NCBI RefSeq assembly: GCF_011682055.1 | Contig: NZ_JAAQOM010000029.1 | Span: 1 to 57,101, forward strand | Direction: 5' to 3' | Source of the DNA: Telluria antibiotica | Lineage (GTDB): Bacteria; Pseudomonadota; Gammaproteobacteria; Burkholderiales; Burkholderiaceae_D | DNA: 57,101 nt | Shown: positions 36,165 to 44,919 of the stretch, in pieces | Position numbering within the stretch: the stretch's first letter is position 1 | Layout of the letters: every line of letters starts with the position of its first letter | The notes under the pieces: generated by a model | Databases searched by the model: none | What the model saw: the letters and a program-made list of their open reading frames with translations, nothing else | Told to the model about the DNA's origin: nothing | Made by a program: the position numbers and the translations under genes

Positions 36165-37225
36165 AGCAGTGGTTCCAGTGTCGGGCGGCGCCAGAATTTA
36201 CGTTGCGCCAGCGGTGTCGTGGTGGTCTCGAGGAGGCCGTCGCGGTGGCTCAGCACGAGGCGCACCGTCTTGATGCGGCCTTTGGCCAGCAGTGCCAGCA
36301 GCGGGGCGAACAGCTCGGCCTCCAGGCGTTGCATCTGCTGCAGCCAGCCGCTCCAGTCGGCCGCGATGCCGGGGGCGGCGACGTTGCCGCAGGCGAGCAG
36401 CCAGTCGGCGTCGTCGTCCAGCAGCGTGTCCAGACCGGCGAGGCTGTCCAGGCGCCGCTCCGCCAGCGCCGCCAGCCAGCCGGGCGCCTCGAATGCGGCC
36501 ACGCGCGGGCGCGCGACAGCCTTGCCGGCCGCCTTCGCGACCAGTTGCTGCGCGTGTTCCGTGGCGATGCTGGCATTCCCCCACGGCCAGAAGGAATTGA
36601 TCGGCAACTGGCCGCGCGCCTCGCGCGCCGCGTTGGCCGGGTCCGTGAACCACGTCACCTGCACGTCGTTCTGCAGCTTGCGGAACGCGCGCGCCTGCGG
36701 GCCGGACGGCATCCAGTCCGTCAGGTTCATGTTCACGGCCGCGTCCGGGCTGGCCGTCACGATCTCCGTCCAGCCGTCGGCGCGCATGAACCACGTGTCG
36801 CGCGTGCCCCACGCGAGCGCGTAGCCGCCTTCCTCGAAGCAGGGACGAGCGCTGTCGAACAGGGCGCGCGCCTCCGTCTCGCGCAGGTCGAGCCCACGGG
36901 TGTCGCCCATCTGCAGGTGCGTGCGCGCGATCTGGATGTGCGTCGGGTTCACGACGAACCACATGCCGTCGCCCGGATCGAGGCCGACGCCGCGCATGGC
37001 GCTGGTCGCCACGCCCGGCACGAGCCCGCGCGCGAGGCCCAGCGCCCGGGCGATCCACAACTCGTGCGGCAGCACGCGCGCTTCCGCGTCCAGCGGGCGG
37101 TACTGCCGGCCTGACGTTTTCGACAACAGCGCGGCCAGCGCCGGCGCCTGCAGGGCGCGGGTCAGGTCGGGCGCGAATTCTGGAGCGGGAAGGGCGAACG
37201 GCAGGACGAGCGTAATGTGGGCCAT
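36161..37225 (-). CDS. RpfE-like protein adjacent to recJ
   Basis: 354 residues from the ATG at 37225. The gene next to recJ in many beta- and gammaproteobacteria, named rpfE in Xanthomonas. It is often labelled as a cofactor-independent phosphoglycerate mutase-like protein, but I see no such catalytic motif. Conserved segments include WFVVNPTHIQIARTHLQM, LPINSFWPWGNASI and RKFWRRPTLEPLL. No signal peptide. The function is unsettled. Coupled to recJ by a 4-base overlap, divergent from lolC. Confidence 0.75.
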   Translation of the reverse strand: MAHITLVLPFALPAPEFAPDLTRALQAPALAALLSKTSGRQYRPLDAEARVLPHELWIARALGLARGLVPGVATSAMRGVGLDPGDGMWFVVNPTHIQIARTHLQMGDTRGLDLRETEARALFDSARPCFEEGGYALAWGTRDTWFMRADGWTEIVTASPDAAVNMNLTDWMPSGPQARAFRKLQNDVQVTWFTDPANAAREARGQLPINSFWPWGNASIATEHAQQLVAKAAGKAVARPRVAAFEAPGWLAALAERRLDSLAGLDTLLDDDADWLLACGNVAAPGIAADWSGWLQQMQRLEAELFAPLLALLAKGRIKTVRLVLSHRDGLLETTTTPLAQRKFWRRPTLEPLL

Positions 37226-37390
37226 CCCGTCATTGTAGGCGAAATCGGCCCGCTCAGACACCCGCGCCGGGGGCGCCGTCCGTGCCCCAATGTGTGTATG
37301 CCGGAAAAATTACTTCCAATTGTGACAACGCCCCACAAGGATGAGCGTTGTGTGGCAAACTGCGGGACCACTGCATTTAGCCCGGAGCCC

Positions 37391-38656
37391 ATGAGCATCA
37401 TCCACAAACTGCCGTACGAATGGCTGGTCGGCCTGCGCTACACGCGCGCCGGCAAGCGCAGCAGCCGCAACAGCTTCATTTCCTTCATTTCGCTGATCTC
37501 CGTGTCCGGCATCGCGCTCGGCGTCGGCGCGCTGATCGTGGTGCTGTCGGTGATGAACGGGTTCCAGAAGGAAGTCACCGACCGCATGCTGTCCGTGCTG
37601 GCGCACATCGAAGTCTTCGACGCCAGCGGCTCGATGCCGAACTGGCGCGCCGCCGAGAAGGAAGCGTTCCGCAACCCGGCCGTGCGCGGCGCCGCGCCGT
37701 TCGTCGAGACGCAGGGCCTGCTCGTGCGCGAGGACACGATGAAGCCGGCCGTCATCCGCGGCATCCTGCCGTCGGAAGAGCACAAGGTGTCGGACGTCGC
37801 GAAGCAGATCCGCCAGGGCAGCCTCGACAGCCTGCGCCCGGGCGACTACAACATCGTGCTCGGCTATGCGCTGGCCCGCTCGCTCGGCGTCGGCATCGGC
37901 GACAAGGTCAACATGCTGCTGGCGCAAGGCCAGACGACGCCGGCCGGCATGGTGCCGCGTTCGCGCGTGTTCACCGTGAGCGGCATCTTCGAGGCCGGCC
38001 ATTACGAATTCGATTCGGGGCTTGCCTTCATCAACATCGAGGATGCGCAGCGCATGGTCCGGCTGGACGCGCCGAACGGCCTGCGCCTGCGCATCGCCGA
38101 CATGAATCAGGCACCGTTCGTCGCGCAGGAACTCAAGCGCAGCATGTCCGGCGACCTGATCATGCGCGACTGGTCGCAGCTGAACGCCAACTGGTTCGCG
38201 GCCGTGCAGACGGAAAAGCGCATGATGTTCATCATCCTCACCCTGATCATCGCCGTGGCCGCGTTCAACCTCGTCTCGACACTCGTCATGACGGTGACGG
38301 AGAAGCAGCCCGACATCGCCATCCTGCGCACCTTGGGCGCCTCGCCGCGGTCGATCACGAAGATCTTCATGATCCAGGGGGCCCTCGTCGGCATCATGGG
38401 CACGGTGGCGGGCGTGCTGCTGGGCGTGCTGGTGGCGCTGAACATCGACCACATCGTCCCGTTCATCGAACACCTGCTGGGCGTGCAGTTCCTGTCGAAG
38501 GACATCTACCTCATCAGCGAAATCCCGTCCGACCTGCGCTGGCCGGACGTCTTCAAGATCGGCGGCGTTTCCGTGCTGCTGGCGTTCGTCGCGACCATCT
38601 ACCCGAGCTGGTCGGCCTCGCGCGTGAAGCCGGCGGAGGCCCTGCGTTATGAGTAA
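37391..38656 (+). CDS. lolC: Lipoprotein-releasing ABC transporter permease (LolC/LolE type)
   Basis: 421 residues from the ATG at 37391. Inner-membrane permease that extracts outer-membrane lipoproteins and hands them to LolA. An N-terminal helix (about 30-55; SFISLISVSGIALGVGALIV) is followed by the large periplasmic MacB-like domain (about 60-260) and a C-terminal FtsX-type helix bundle. The coupling region VTEKQPDIAILRTLGASPRS and the last segment PSWSASRVKPAEALRYE are typical. It overlaps lolD by eight bases. Only one permease gene is present, so it probably acts as a homodimer or LolF-like unit. Confidence 0.93.
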   Translation: MSIIHKLPYEWLVGLRYTRAGKRSSRNSFISFISLISVSGIALGVGALIVVLSVMNGFQKEVTDRMLSVLAHIEVFDASGSMPNWRAAEKEAFRNPAVRGAAPFVETQGLLVREDTMKPAVIRGILPSEEHKVSDVAKQIRQGSLDSLRPGDYNIVLGYALARSLGVGIGDKVNMLLAQGQTTPAGMVPRSRVFTVSGIFEAGHYEFDSGLAFINIEDAQRMVRLDAPNGLRLRIADMNQAPFVAQELKRSMSGDLIMRDWSQLNANWFAAVQTEKRMMFIILTLIIAVAAFNLVSTLVMTVTEKQPDIAILRTLGASPRSITKIFMIQGALVGIMGTVAGVLLGVLVALNIDHIVPFIEHLLGVQFLSKDIYLISEIPSDLRWPDVFKIGGVSVLLAFVATIYPSWSASRVKPAEALRYE

Positions 38657-39350
38657 TATGAATCTGAATACGGCCATCCTCGCCTGCCGCGGCGTCGGCA
38701 AGACCTTCCGCCAGGGCGATTACGCCGTGCAGGTGCTGGACAATATCGACTTCACCATCGGCCGCGGCGAGCGCGTGGCCATCGTGGGCGCGTCGGGCTC
38801 CGGCAAGTCGACCCTGCTGCACGTCCTCGGCGGCCTGGATACGCCCAGCACAGGCATCGTCACCCTGCACGGCGAAGACTTCGCCACGCTGTCCGAGACG
38901 CGTCGCGGCGAGCTGCGCAACCGCTCGCTCGGCTTCGTCTACCAGTTCCATCACCTGCTGCCGGAATTCACGGCGCTGGACAACGTCGCGATGCCGCTGC
39001 TGATCCGGCGCACGCCGCGCGGCGAGGCCATCGAACGCGCCCGCGCCATGCTCGCGCGCGTGGGCCTGACGAAGCGCGCCATCCACCGGCCTGGCGAGTT
39101 GTCGGGCGGCGAGCGCCAGCGCGTCGCACTCGCGCGCGCGCTCGTCACGGAACCCGCGTGCGTGCTGGCGGACGAACCCACGGGGAACCTCGATCACACG
39201 ACGGCGCAAGGCATCTTCGACCTGATGCTGGAGTTGTCGACGACCCTGGGCACCGCGTTCGTGATCGTCACGCACGACCCGGAACTGGCGGGCCGCTGCG
39301 ACCGCGTGCTGCGCATGACGGAGCACGGCCTGCAGCCGGCCGAGGTGTAA
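38649..39350 (+). CDS. lolD: Lipoprotein-releasing ATPase LolD
   Basis: 233 residues. ABC ATPase powering LolC. Walker A is GASGSGKST (about 54-62), the LolD signature reads LGFVYQFHHLLPEFTALDNV, the ABC signature LSGGERQR, Walker B VLADEPTGNLD and the switch His VTHD. The start overlaps the lolC stop by eight bases; a second ATG at 38658 is possible. TatD follows 11 bases after the stop. Confidence 0.96.
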   Translation: MSNMNLNTAILACRGVGKTFRQGDYAVQVLDNIDFTIGRGERVAIVGASGSGKSTLLHVLGGLDTPSTGIVTLHGEDFATLSETRRGELRNRSLGFVYQFHHLLPEFTALDNVAMPLLIRRTPRGEAIERARAMLARVGLTKRAIHRPGELSGGERQRVALARALVTEPACVLADEPTGNLDHTTAQGIFDLMLELSTTLGTAFVIVTHDPELAGRCDRVLRMTEHGLQPAEV

Positions 39351-39361
39351 GCCGCGCCGCC

Positions 39362-40162
39362 ATGTGGATCGACACCCACTGCCACCTCGACGCCCACGAA
39401 TTCGGCACCGAGTCCCTCGCCGTCGCGCGGCGCGCGGAGGAGGCAGGGGTCGGGATGATCGTGATCCCGGCCGTCGCGCGCGCCAATTTCGACGTCGTGC
39501 GCCGGCTCGCGGCGGGCGTGCCGAACGCCAGCTACGCGCTGGGCATCCACCCGATCTACGTGCCGCAGGCCACCGACGACGACCTCGCCGAGCTGCGGCG
39601 CCAGGTCGAGGCATCTTTGGCCGACCCGCGCTTCGTCGCGATCGGCGAGATCGGCCTCGACTTCTTCATCCCCATGCTGTGCGAGCCGGCCATGCGCGAG
39701 AAGCAGGAGCGCTTCCTGCGCGAGCAGCTGCGCATTGCGCGCGACTTCGGCCTGCCCGTCCTCGCGCACGTGCGCCGCTCGCAGGACCAGGTGCTGAAAC
39801 ACGTGCGCCAGATCCCGCCCGCGGGCGGCATCGCGCATGCGTTCAACGGCAGCCACCAGCAGGCCGGGGCATTCATCGACGCAGGCTTCCACCTGGGCTT
39901 CGGCGGTGCCATGACCTTTACGCGCGCCCTGCAGATCCGCAGGCTCGCGGCGGACCTGCCGCTCGACGCCATCGTCCTCGAGACGGACGCGCCGGACATC
40001 GCGCCCGCGTGGGTCCACCCGGGCCGCAACAGCCCCGAGCAATTGCCCGCCATCGGCGCCGCGCTGGCAGGACTGCGCACGCTCGCGCCCGATGCCGTGC
40101 GCGCCGCCACGCACGCGAACGCGCTGGCTGCGATTCCGCGGCTGGCGCCGCTGCTCGCCTGA
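39362..40162 (+). CDS. tatD: TatD-family metal-dependent hydrolase
   Basis: 266 residues from the ATG at 39362. TIM-barrel metallohydrolase of the TatD DNase family, with the metal-binding HCH at DTHCHLDAHEFG, GEIGLDFF, the His in LAHVRRS and AHAFNGS, and ETDAPD. Family members show 3'-5' exonuclease activity. YabD/YcfH-type proteins lie next to lolD in several proteobacteria. The gene is third in the lolC-lolD-tatD run. After it there are 259 bases without a gene, holding a GC-rich CATGCGGC/GCCGCATG hairpin (40273-40300). Confidence 0.9.
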   Translation: MWIDTHCHLDAHEFGTESLAVARRAEEAGVGMIVIPAVARANFDVVRRLAAGVPNASYALGIHPIYVPQATDDDLAELRRQVEASLADPRFVAIGEIGLDFFIPMLCEPAMREKQERFLREQLRIARDFGLPVLAHVRRSQDQVLKHVRQIPPAGGIAHAFNGSHQQAGAFIDAGFHLGFGGAMTFTRALQIRRLAADLPLDAIVLETDAPDIAPAWVHPGRNSPEQLPAIGAALAGLRTLAPDAVRAATHANALAAIPRLAPLLA

Positions 40163-40421
40163 ACCACCGATGCGCCGATGCGGCGCGCATGATGCACATG
40201 GGTCGTACCCGGCCCTCATGACGGCGCGACCGCGCACGCGGTCCGCCGGTTCCATCGTGTCGCGCCGGCGCGCCATGCGGCCCCCGGCGGCGCGCCGCAT
40301 GGGACCATCCGCACGCGCCGAAGTTCGCTCCAGCGCACTCTGACCCACGGCAATCTCGCGCCGTTTGAAGCATGGAAGAATCCCCTGGTGCCGCATCCGC
40401 GGCGTGGTCACGGGAGAGACA

Positions 40422-43223
40422 GTGGAAAGCGCGAGCGACTATCTGCGGGTCCTGCAGCACGAGAAGGCCATGAGCACCGCGCAGCGGCCGTTGCGGCTGC
40501 GCCTGGCCCACGGCGGCCAGCTCGCCGATGACGTGCTGCTGCCCCAACGGGTCGTGGGCAGCGAAGCCATCTGTGGCGGCATCGACTACCGCATCGCCTG
40601 CGTGGCCGCGAGCCCGACCATTCCGCTGAAAGAGTTGATCGCGCTGCCGGCCGAACTGCAGTTCGTGACCGACCGCGGCACGCTGCGCAGCGTCTGCGGC
40701 ATCGTCACCGAAGCGCGCGCGGGCGATGCCGACGGCGGCCTGGCCGGCTACGAGCTGGTCCTGTGCGACGTGTTCGCCGTGATGGAAAAGCGTACCAACA
40801 GCCGCGTGTTCCGCTACCAGAACGAGCTGGAGATCGTGCAGCTGCTGTGCGATGAATGGCGCCAGTCGAACACGGTGCTGGCCAATGCGTTCGAGCTCGA
40901 ACTCGACCCGCTGTTCGACCTGCGCCAATTCCCGCCGCGCGAACAGACGATGCAGTACAACGAATCCGACGCCGCGTTCGTGCGCCGCCTGCTCAAGCGG
41001 CGCGGCATCGCGTGGGTGTTCCGTCCCGGCCGCCGGCGCGGCAGCCCCGTCGATCCCGCGCACGACCGCACGCCCGCGCACACGCTCGTGCTGTTCAACG
41101 ATCCGCACGGCCTGCCGCAGAACGCGGCGGGCACCGTGCGCTACCACCGCGACAGCGTGGCCGACGGCCGCGACACCGTGCAAAGCTGGTGCGCCGCGCG
41201 CCGGCTGCAGCCCGGCGTCGCCACGCGCCACAGCTGGGACTACAAGAACGCGGGCAATCCCGACGCGATGACGGCGCGCGCGCGCAGCAACGCCGACCAG
41301 GGCCCCAGCGGCAACGCGCTCGCGGCGTCGCTGGACGACTACCTGATCGAGATGCCGCATGCCGGCAACGACGCCCTCGACCATTGGCGCCTGGGCCAGG
41401 TGCGCATGAGCCGGCACGAATTCGAATCGAAGTGCTTCGAAGGCGAGGGCACCGTGCGCGACTTCTGCGCCGGCCAGTACTTCACGCTTGACGGCCATCC
41501 CGAGATCGACACCCACCCGCCGGCGGCGCGCGACTTCGTGATCACGGCGCTGTCCGTCGTGGCCGACAACAACCTGCCGCGCGACGTCGACCGCCAGGCG
41601 GCGTGGCCTGGCACCGATGCGGCCCAGGCCGCGTGGCTGCCGCCCCGCGCGGACGATGGCCAGGCACGGGTACGGGTCAGGTTCTCCGCCGTACGGCGCG
41701 GCGTGCCGATCGTGCCTGCCTACGACCCGCGCACGGACCTGCCGCATCCCGAACTGCAGAGTGCGATCGTCGTCGGGCCGGCCGGCGAGGACGTCCATTG
41801 CGATGCGCTGGGGCGCGTGAAGATCCGCTTCCCCGGCATGCGCGCCGCCGACCATCGCCATGCGCACGGCGCCGGCGCGTCCGATTCGCCGGCCGACTCG
41901 GCCTGGGTGCGCGTCGCGTCGAACTGGGCCGGCAACGGCCATGGCAGCGAGCTGCAGGCCGGTGCGCTGGCGCTGCCGCGCGTGGGCAGCGAGGTGCTGG
42001 TGGCGTTCCTCGGCGGCGACCCGGACCGCCCGATCATCCTCGCCCAGCTGTACAACCAGCACACGGCGCCCCCCGCGTTCAGCCGGACGGGCGCGCTGCC
42101 GGGCAACCGCTACGTGTCGGGCACGCGCACGCACGAGGTGCAAGGCGTGCGCGGCAACCAGCTGCGCTTCGACGACACGCGCGGCGAAATCAGCGCCCAG
42201 CTGGCCAGCGACCACGGCGCGTCGGAACTGAACCTCGGCTGGCTGACGCGCCCGCGCGCGGACGGCAGCGGCACGCCGCGCGGCGAGGGCGCCGAGCTGC
42301 GCAGCGACCTCGCCGTCGCCGTGCGTGGCGCGCAGGGCGTGCTGATCAGCGCGGAGGCGAGTCCGCAGGCGGAAGGCGCACAGCTCGAGCGCGCCCGCCT
42401 GGCCGGCCTGGCCGACGTCATGCAGGGCATCCTCGACGAGGTCGGGAAGCTGGCGGCCGTCCACACGGACGACGAACCGACGGGCAAGCGGCTCGCCGCG
42501 CTCGTCGACAAGCTCAAGCGCTGGCACGCGGGCAGCAACGTGGCCGGCGGCGCGGCCGGCGGCGGCGAAGCCATCGTCGCGGCGACGGCGCCGAACGGGA
42601 TCATCGTCGCCAGCAACGACAGCCTGGCACTGGGCGCAAGCGGCAAGGTGGACGTCGTCAGCGCCGGCGACGCCGAAGTCGCGGCGGGCAGGAACGTGTT
42701 CGTGCGCGCGGCCCGCCGCCTGAGCCTGTTCGCGCACGAGCTGGGCGTGCGGCTCGTCGCCGGGCGCGGCGACATCGTCATCCACACCCATGTCGGCAAC
42801 ATCCAGATCAAGTCGGCAGGCCGCATCAGCCTCGTGGCGGCCGAACGCATCGAGCTGGAAGCGCCGGACGTCAAGATCATCGCACCGGGCGCGCAGACCG
42901 ACTGGGCCTCCGGCACCGTGACCCAGCAGACGACCGGGCGCCAGGTGTTCAAGGCCGCGGGCTTCGACCAGCTGGGCCCGGCCGGCGCGGCCCCGACCGG
43001 TGTCCGCATGCCGACGTCGCACCTGCGCACCGACGAATACGTCGTGCTGCGCCACGAGCAGACGGGCAAGCCGGTGCCGAACCAGCATTACAAGGCGACG
43101 TTCGAAGACGGCCGTACCGTCACCGGCCGCACCGACGAGCAGGGCCGCACGTCGCTGCTGATCGGCGAAATGATCGGCGACGTCCACCTGGCCTTCCTCC
43201 CCGACGACGGCACCGCCCGCTGA
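40422..43223 (+). CDS. vgrG: Type VI secretion VgrG with C-terminal cargo-binding extension
   Basis: 933 residues with a GTG start behind GGGAGAG; an ATG at 40365 and one at 40470 are alternatives. Spike tip of the type VI secretion needle. The gp27-like part occupies about 1-400 and includes DAAFVRRLLKRRGIAWVF. The gp5 OB-fold follows (DALGRVKIRFPGM, RVASNWAGNGHGSELQAG, LVAFLGGDPDRPIIL), then the needle and a DUF2345-type beta-helix, ISLVAAERIELEAPDVKII. The last 70 residues (TSHLRTDEYVVLRHEQTG, TDEQGRTSLL) form a transthyretin-like domain, probably loading the lipase encoded next. No chaperone gene lies between. Start of the T6SS module inserted after tatD. Confidence 0.93.
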   Translation: MESASDYLRVLQHEKAMSTAQRPLRLRLAHGGQLADDVLLPQRVVGSEAICGGIDYRIACVAASPTIPLKELIALPAELQFVTDRGTLRSVCGIVTEARAGDADGGLAGYELVLCDVFAVMEKRTNSRVFRYQNELEIVQLLCDEWRQSNTVLANAFELELDPLFDLRQFPPREQTMQYNESDAAFVRRLLKRRGIAWVFRPGRRRGSPVDPAHDRTPAHTLVLFNDPHGLPQNAAGTVRYHRDSVADGRDTVQSWCAARRLQPGVATRHSWDYKNAGNPDAMTARARSNADQGPSGNALAASLDDYLIEMPHAGNDALDHWRLGQVRMSRHEFESKCFEGEGTVRDFCAGQYFTLDGHPEIDTHPPAARDFVITALSVVADNNLPRDVDRQAAWPGTDAAQAAWLPPRADDGQARVRVRFSAVRRGVPIVPAYDPRTDLPHPELQSAIVVGPAGEDVHCDALGRVKIRFPGMRAADHRHAHGAGASDSPADSAWVRVASNWAGNGHGSELQAGALALPRVGSEVLVAFLGGDPDRPIILAQLYNQHTAPPAFSRTGALPGNRYVSGTRTHEVQGVRGNQLRFDDTRGEISAQLASDHGASELNLGWLTRPRADGSGTPRGEGAELRSDLAVAVRGAQGVLISAEASPQAEGAQLERARLAGLADVMQGILDEVGKLAAVHTDDEPTGKRLAALVDKLKRWHAGSNVAGGAAGGGEAIVAATAPNGIIVASNDSLALGASGKVDVVSAGDAEVAAGRNVFVRAARRLSLFAHELGVRLVAGRGDIVIHTHVGNIQIKSAGRISLVAAERIELEAPDVKIIAPGAQTDWASGTVTQQTTGRQVFKAAGFDQLGPAGAAPTGVRMPTSHLRTDEYVVLRHEQTGKPVPNQHYKATFEDGRTVTGRTDEQGRTSLLIGEMIGDVHLAFLPDDGTAR

Positions 43224-43251
43224 CCCGGGCCCACCCCACCACGGAGCACGC

Positions 43252-44919
43252 ATGGCAGACCCGACCCGCCCCTTGCCCCACCTCGTCCCGCAGCCCGACG
43301 GCAGCTGGACCGGCCGGACCGTCCTGACGCCGACCTCGTTCACGACACGCGGGCTGTTCACCTTGCCGTCGTCGAAGGTCGTTCCCGTGATCGTCGTGCC
43401 GGGGATCATGGGGAGCAATCTGCGGGCGGCGACGAGTCCGGCGAGGAAGGCGAACGAGGTGCTGGACCCGGGGGCGCCGGCGTGGCGGGCGCCGAATGGG
43501 ACGCTCGAGGGGCTGAAGACGGCGCGGAAATGGAATAAGCTCGATCCGAAGAGACGCCAGTTGATCCTCGACGCCCGGACCCTGGAGGTGGATAGCCGCG
43601 GGGACATCCATCTGCCGCCGGACGCCCGCAATTACGGCACGACCGAGGCCGAGGTGCGCCAGCGCTGGTGGGGCGAAGTCCATTGGGATTCCTACGGCAG
43701 GCTGCTGCATGGGCTGCATATAGGACTCAATCATACGTTCGAGATGGATGCCATGGATAACGTCCGTGTGATCTGCCGCCATTGGCAGGATGTGATGGCG
43801 TGCGATCCCGGCCGATGGGGTTTTCGCAATCTCGACAAGCTGACCGAGGCCGAGCTGGAAAATCATGCGCGATATTACTACCCAGTGTATGCCTCCGGCT
43901 ACAACTGGCTGGAGTCTTGTGAGGACTCCGCAAAGTCCCTGCGTCACCGCATCGAGCGCATCATCACCTTCTGGACGGAGCGCAAGCGTGAATGCCGGCA
44001 AGTGATCCTAGTCACCCACTCCATGGGCGGTCTCGTTGCACGCGCCTGTGCCAAGGAGATTCCGGAGCGCATCCTGGGCGTCATCCACGGCGCGATGCCG
44101 GCGCTCGGGGCGCCTGTTTGCTATCGCCGGATCGCCTGCGGTACCGAGAAATGGAGCCCGAGTAACGGTGAGGTCGACAACATCAAGGCCGAGCACATGG
44201 CCGAGATCCTCGGTGAGCAGCCCAGGGATACGATGGCTGTCATGGCGACGTCGCCCGGTGCGCTGCAGTTATTACCGAACCACCTCTACCCGCAGCCGTG
44301 GTTACATGTCTGCGTGGTCAGCCGGGTCAACAATAAGGAAGAACCGCGGGACGTCGTCCACCTGCCCGCCGGGAACCCCTATGACCTGTACCGCGACGTG
44401 CAATCCTGGTACCGCCTCATCGACCCGAGACTCGCCGATCCGGCCGGGAAATACAAGGGCGAACGCGCGCTCATGGATGCGTTCCGGCAGGCGGTCGGCA
44501 GCGCGGAGCGTTTTCATCGCGAGGTTTTGGGCACGTACTACCATCCGAACACCTACGCGTTCTACGGCGCCGATCCTGCTCACATGTCATTCGGCGCGGT
44601 GCGCTGGGTCGCCCGCGATCCGGGCAATGGTACCGTATTCACGGAATCCAACATACGCGGCGCGGCCGGAAGCGGGTATGGCCCGATGGGTGGCAGACGT
44701 GTGCGTGTCGAGGGCCGCGCGGAGCTGCAATTCGTCCCGGCGCGCCAGGACGTGGCCGGCGATGGCACGGTCCCATACCAGTCAGGCGCAGGGCCGCTTG
44801 GGAAAGTCGGCCAGTTGTTCGATATACGCGGGTTCGATCATCAAGGCGCATTCAATTCAGACGCGGTCCTGTTGTTGACCCATCACCTGATCGCAAAACT
44901 GGTACAGAAGCTGCCATGA
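43252..44919 (+). CDS. Predicted T6SS lipase effector (LCAT-like)
   Basis: 555 residues, no signal peptide. Alpha/beta hydrolase resembling lecithin-cholesterol acyltransferase-like lipases: PVIVVPGIMGSNL near 44, the nucleophile motif THSMGG with S257, the acid in GDGTVPYQSG (D504) and His530 in FDHQGAF. These form a plausible Ser-Asp-His triad. It should attack phospholipids of rival cells once delivered by VgrG, like the Tle families. The gene starts 28 bases after vgrG and its stop overlaps the start of the immunity gene. From about base 43640 the composition becomes visibly less GC-rich than in vgrG. Confidence 0.85.
   Translation: MADPTRPLPHLVPQPDGSWTGRTVLTPTSFTTRGLFTLPSSKVVPVIVVPGIMGSNLRAATSPARKANEVLDPGAPAWRAPNGTLEGLKTARKWNKLDPKRRQLILDARTLEVDSRGDIHLPPDARNYGTTEAEVRQRWWGEVHWDSYGRLLHGLHIGLNHTFEMDAMDNVRVICRHWQDVMACDPGRWGFRNLDKLTEAELENHARYYYPVYASGYNWLESCEDSAKSLRHRIERIITFWTERKRECRQVILVTHSMGGLVARACAKEIPERILGVIHGAMPALGAPVCYRRIACGTEKWSPSNGEVDNIKAEHMAEILGEQPRDTMAVMATSPGALQLLPNHLYPQPWLHVCVVSRVNNKEEPRDVVHLPAGNPYDLYRDVQSWYRLIDPRLADPAGKYKGERALMDAFRQAVGSAERFHREVLGTYYHPNTYAFYGADPAHMSFGAVRWVARDPGNGTVFTESNIRGAAGSGYGPMGGRRVRVEGRAELQFVPARQDVAGDGTVPYQSGAGPLGKVGQLFDIRGFDHQGAFNSDAVLLLTHHLIAKLVQKLP

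Noticed and set aside
40165..40360. Possible att site or small RNA between tatD and vgrG
   Set aside because: Only a GC-rich hairpin without a T-run is seen; no direct repeat flanking the module was found by eye.
39918..43631. A 1237-codon minus-strand open frame across tatD, vgrG and the lipase
   Set aside because: Its product is a repetitive Arg/Ala/His-rich shadow; vgrG and the lipase on the plus strand have clear motifs.
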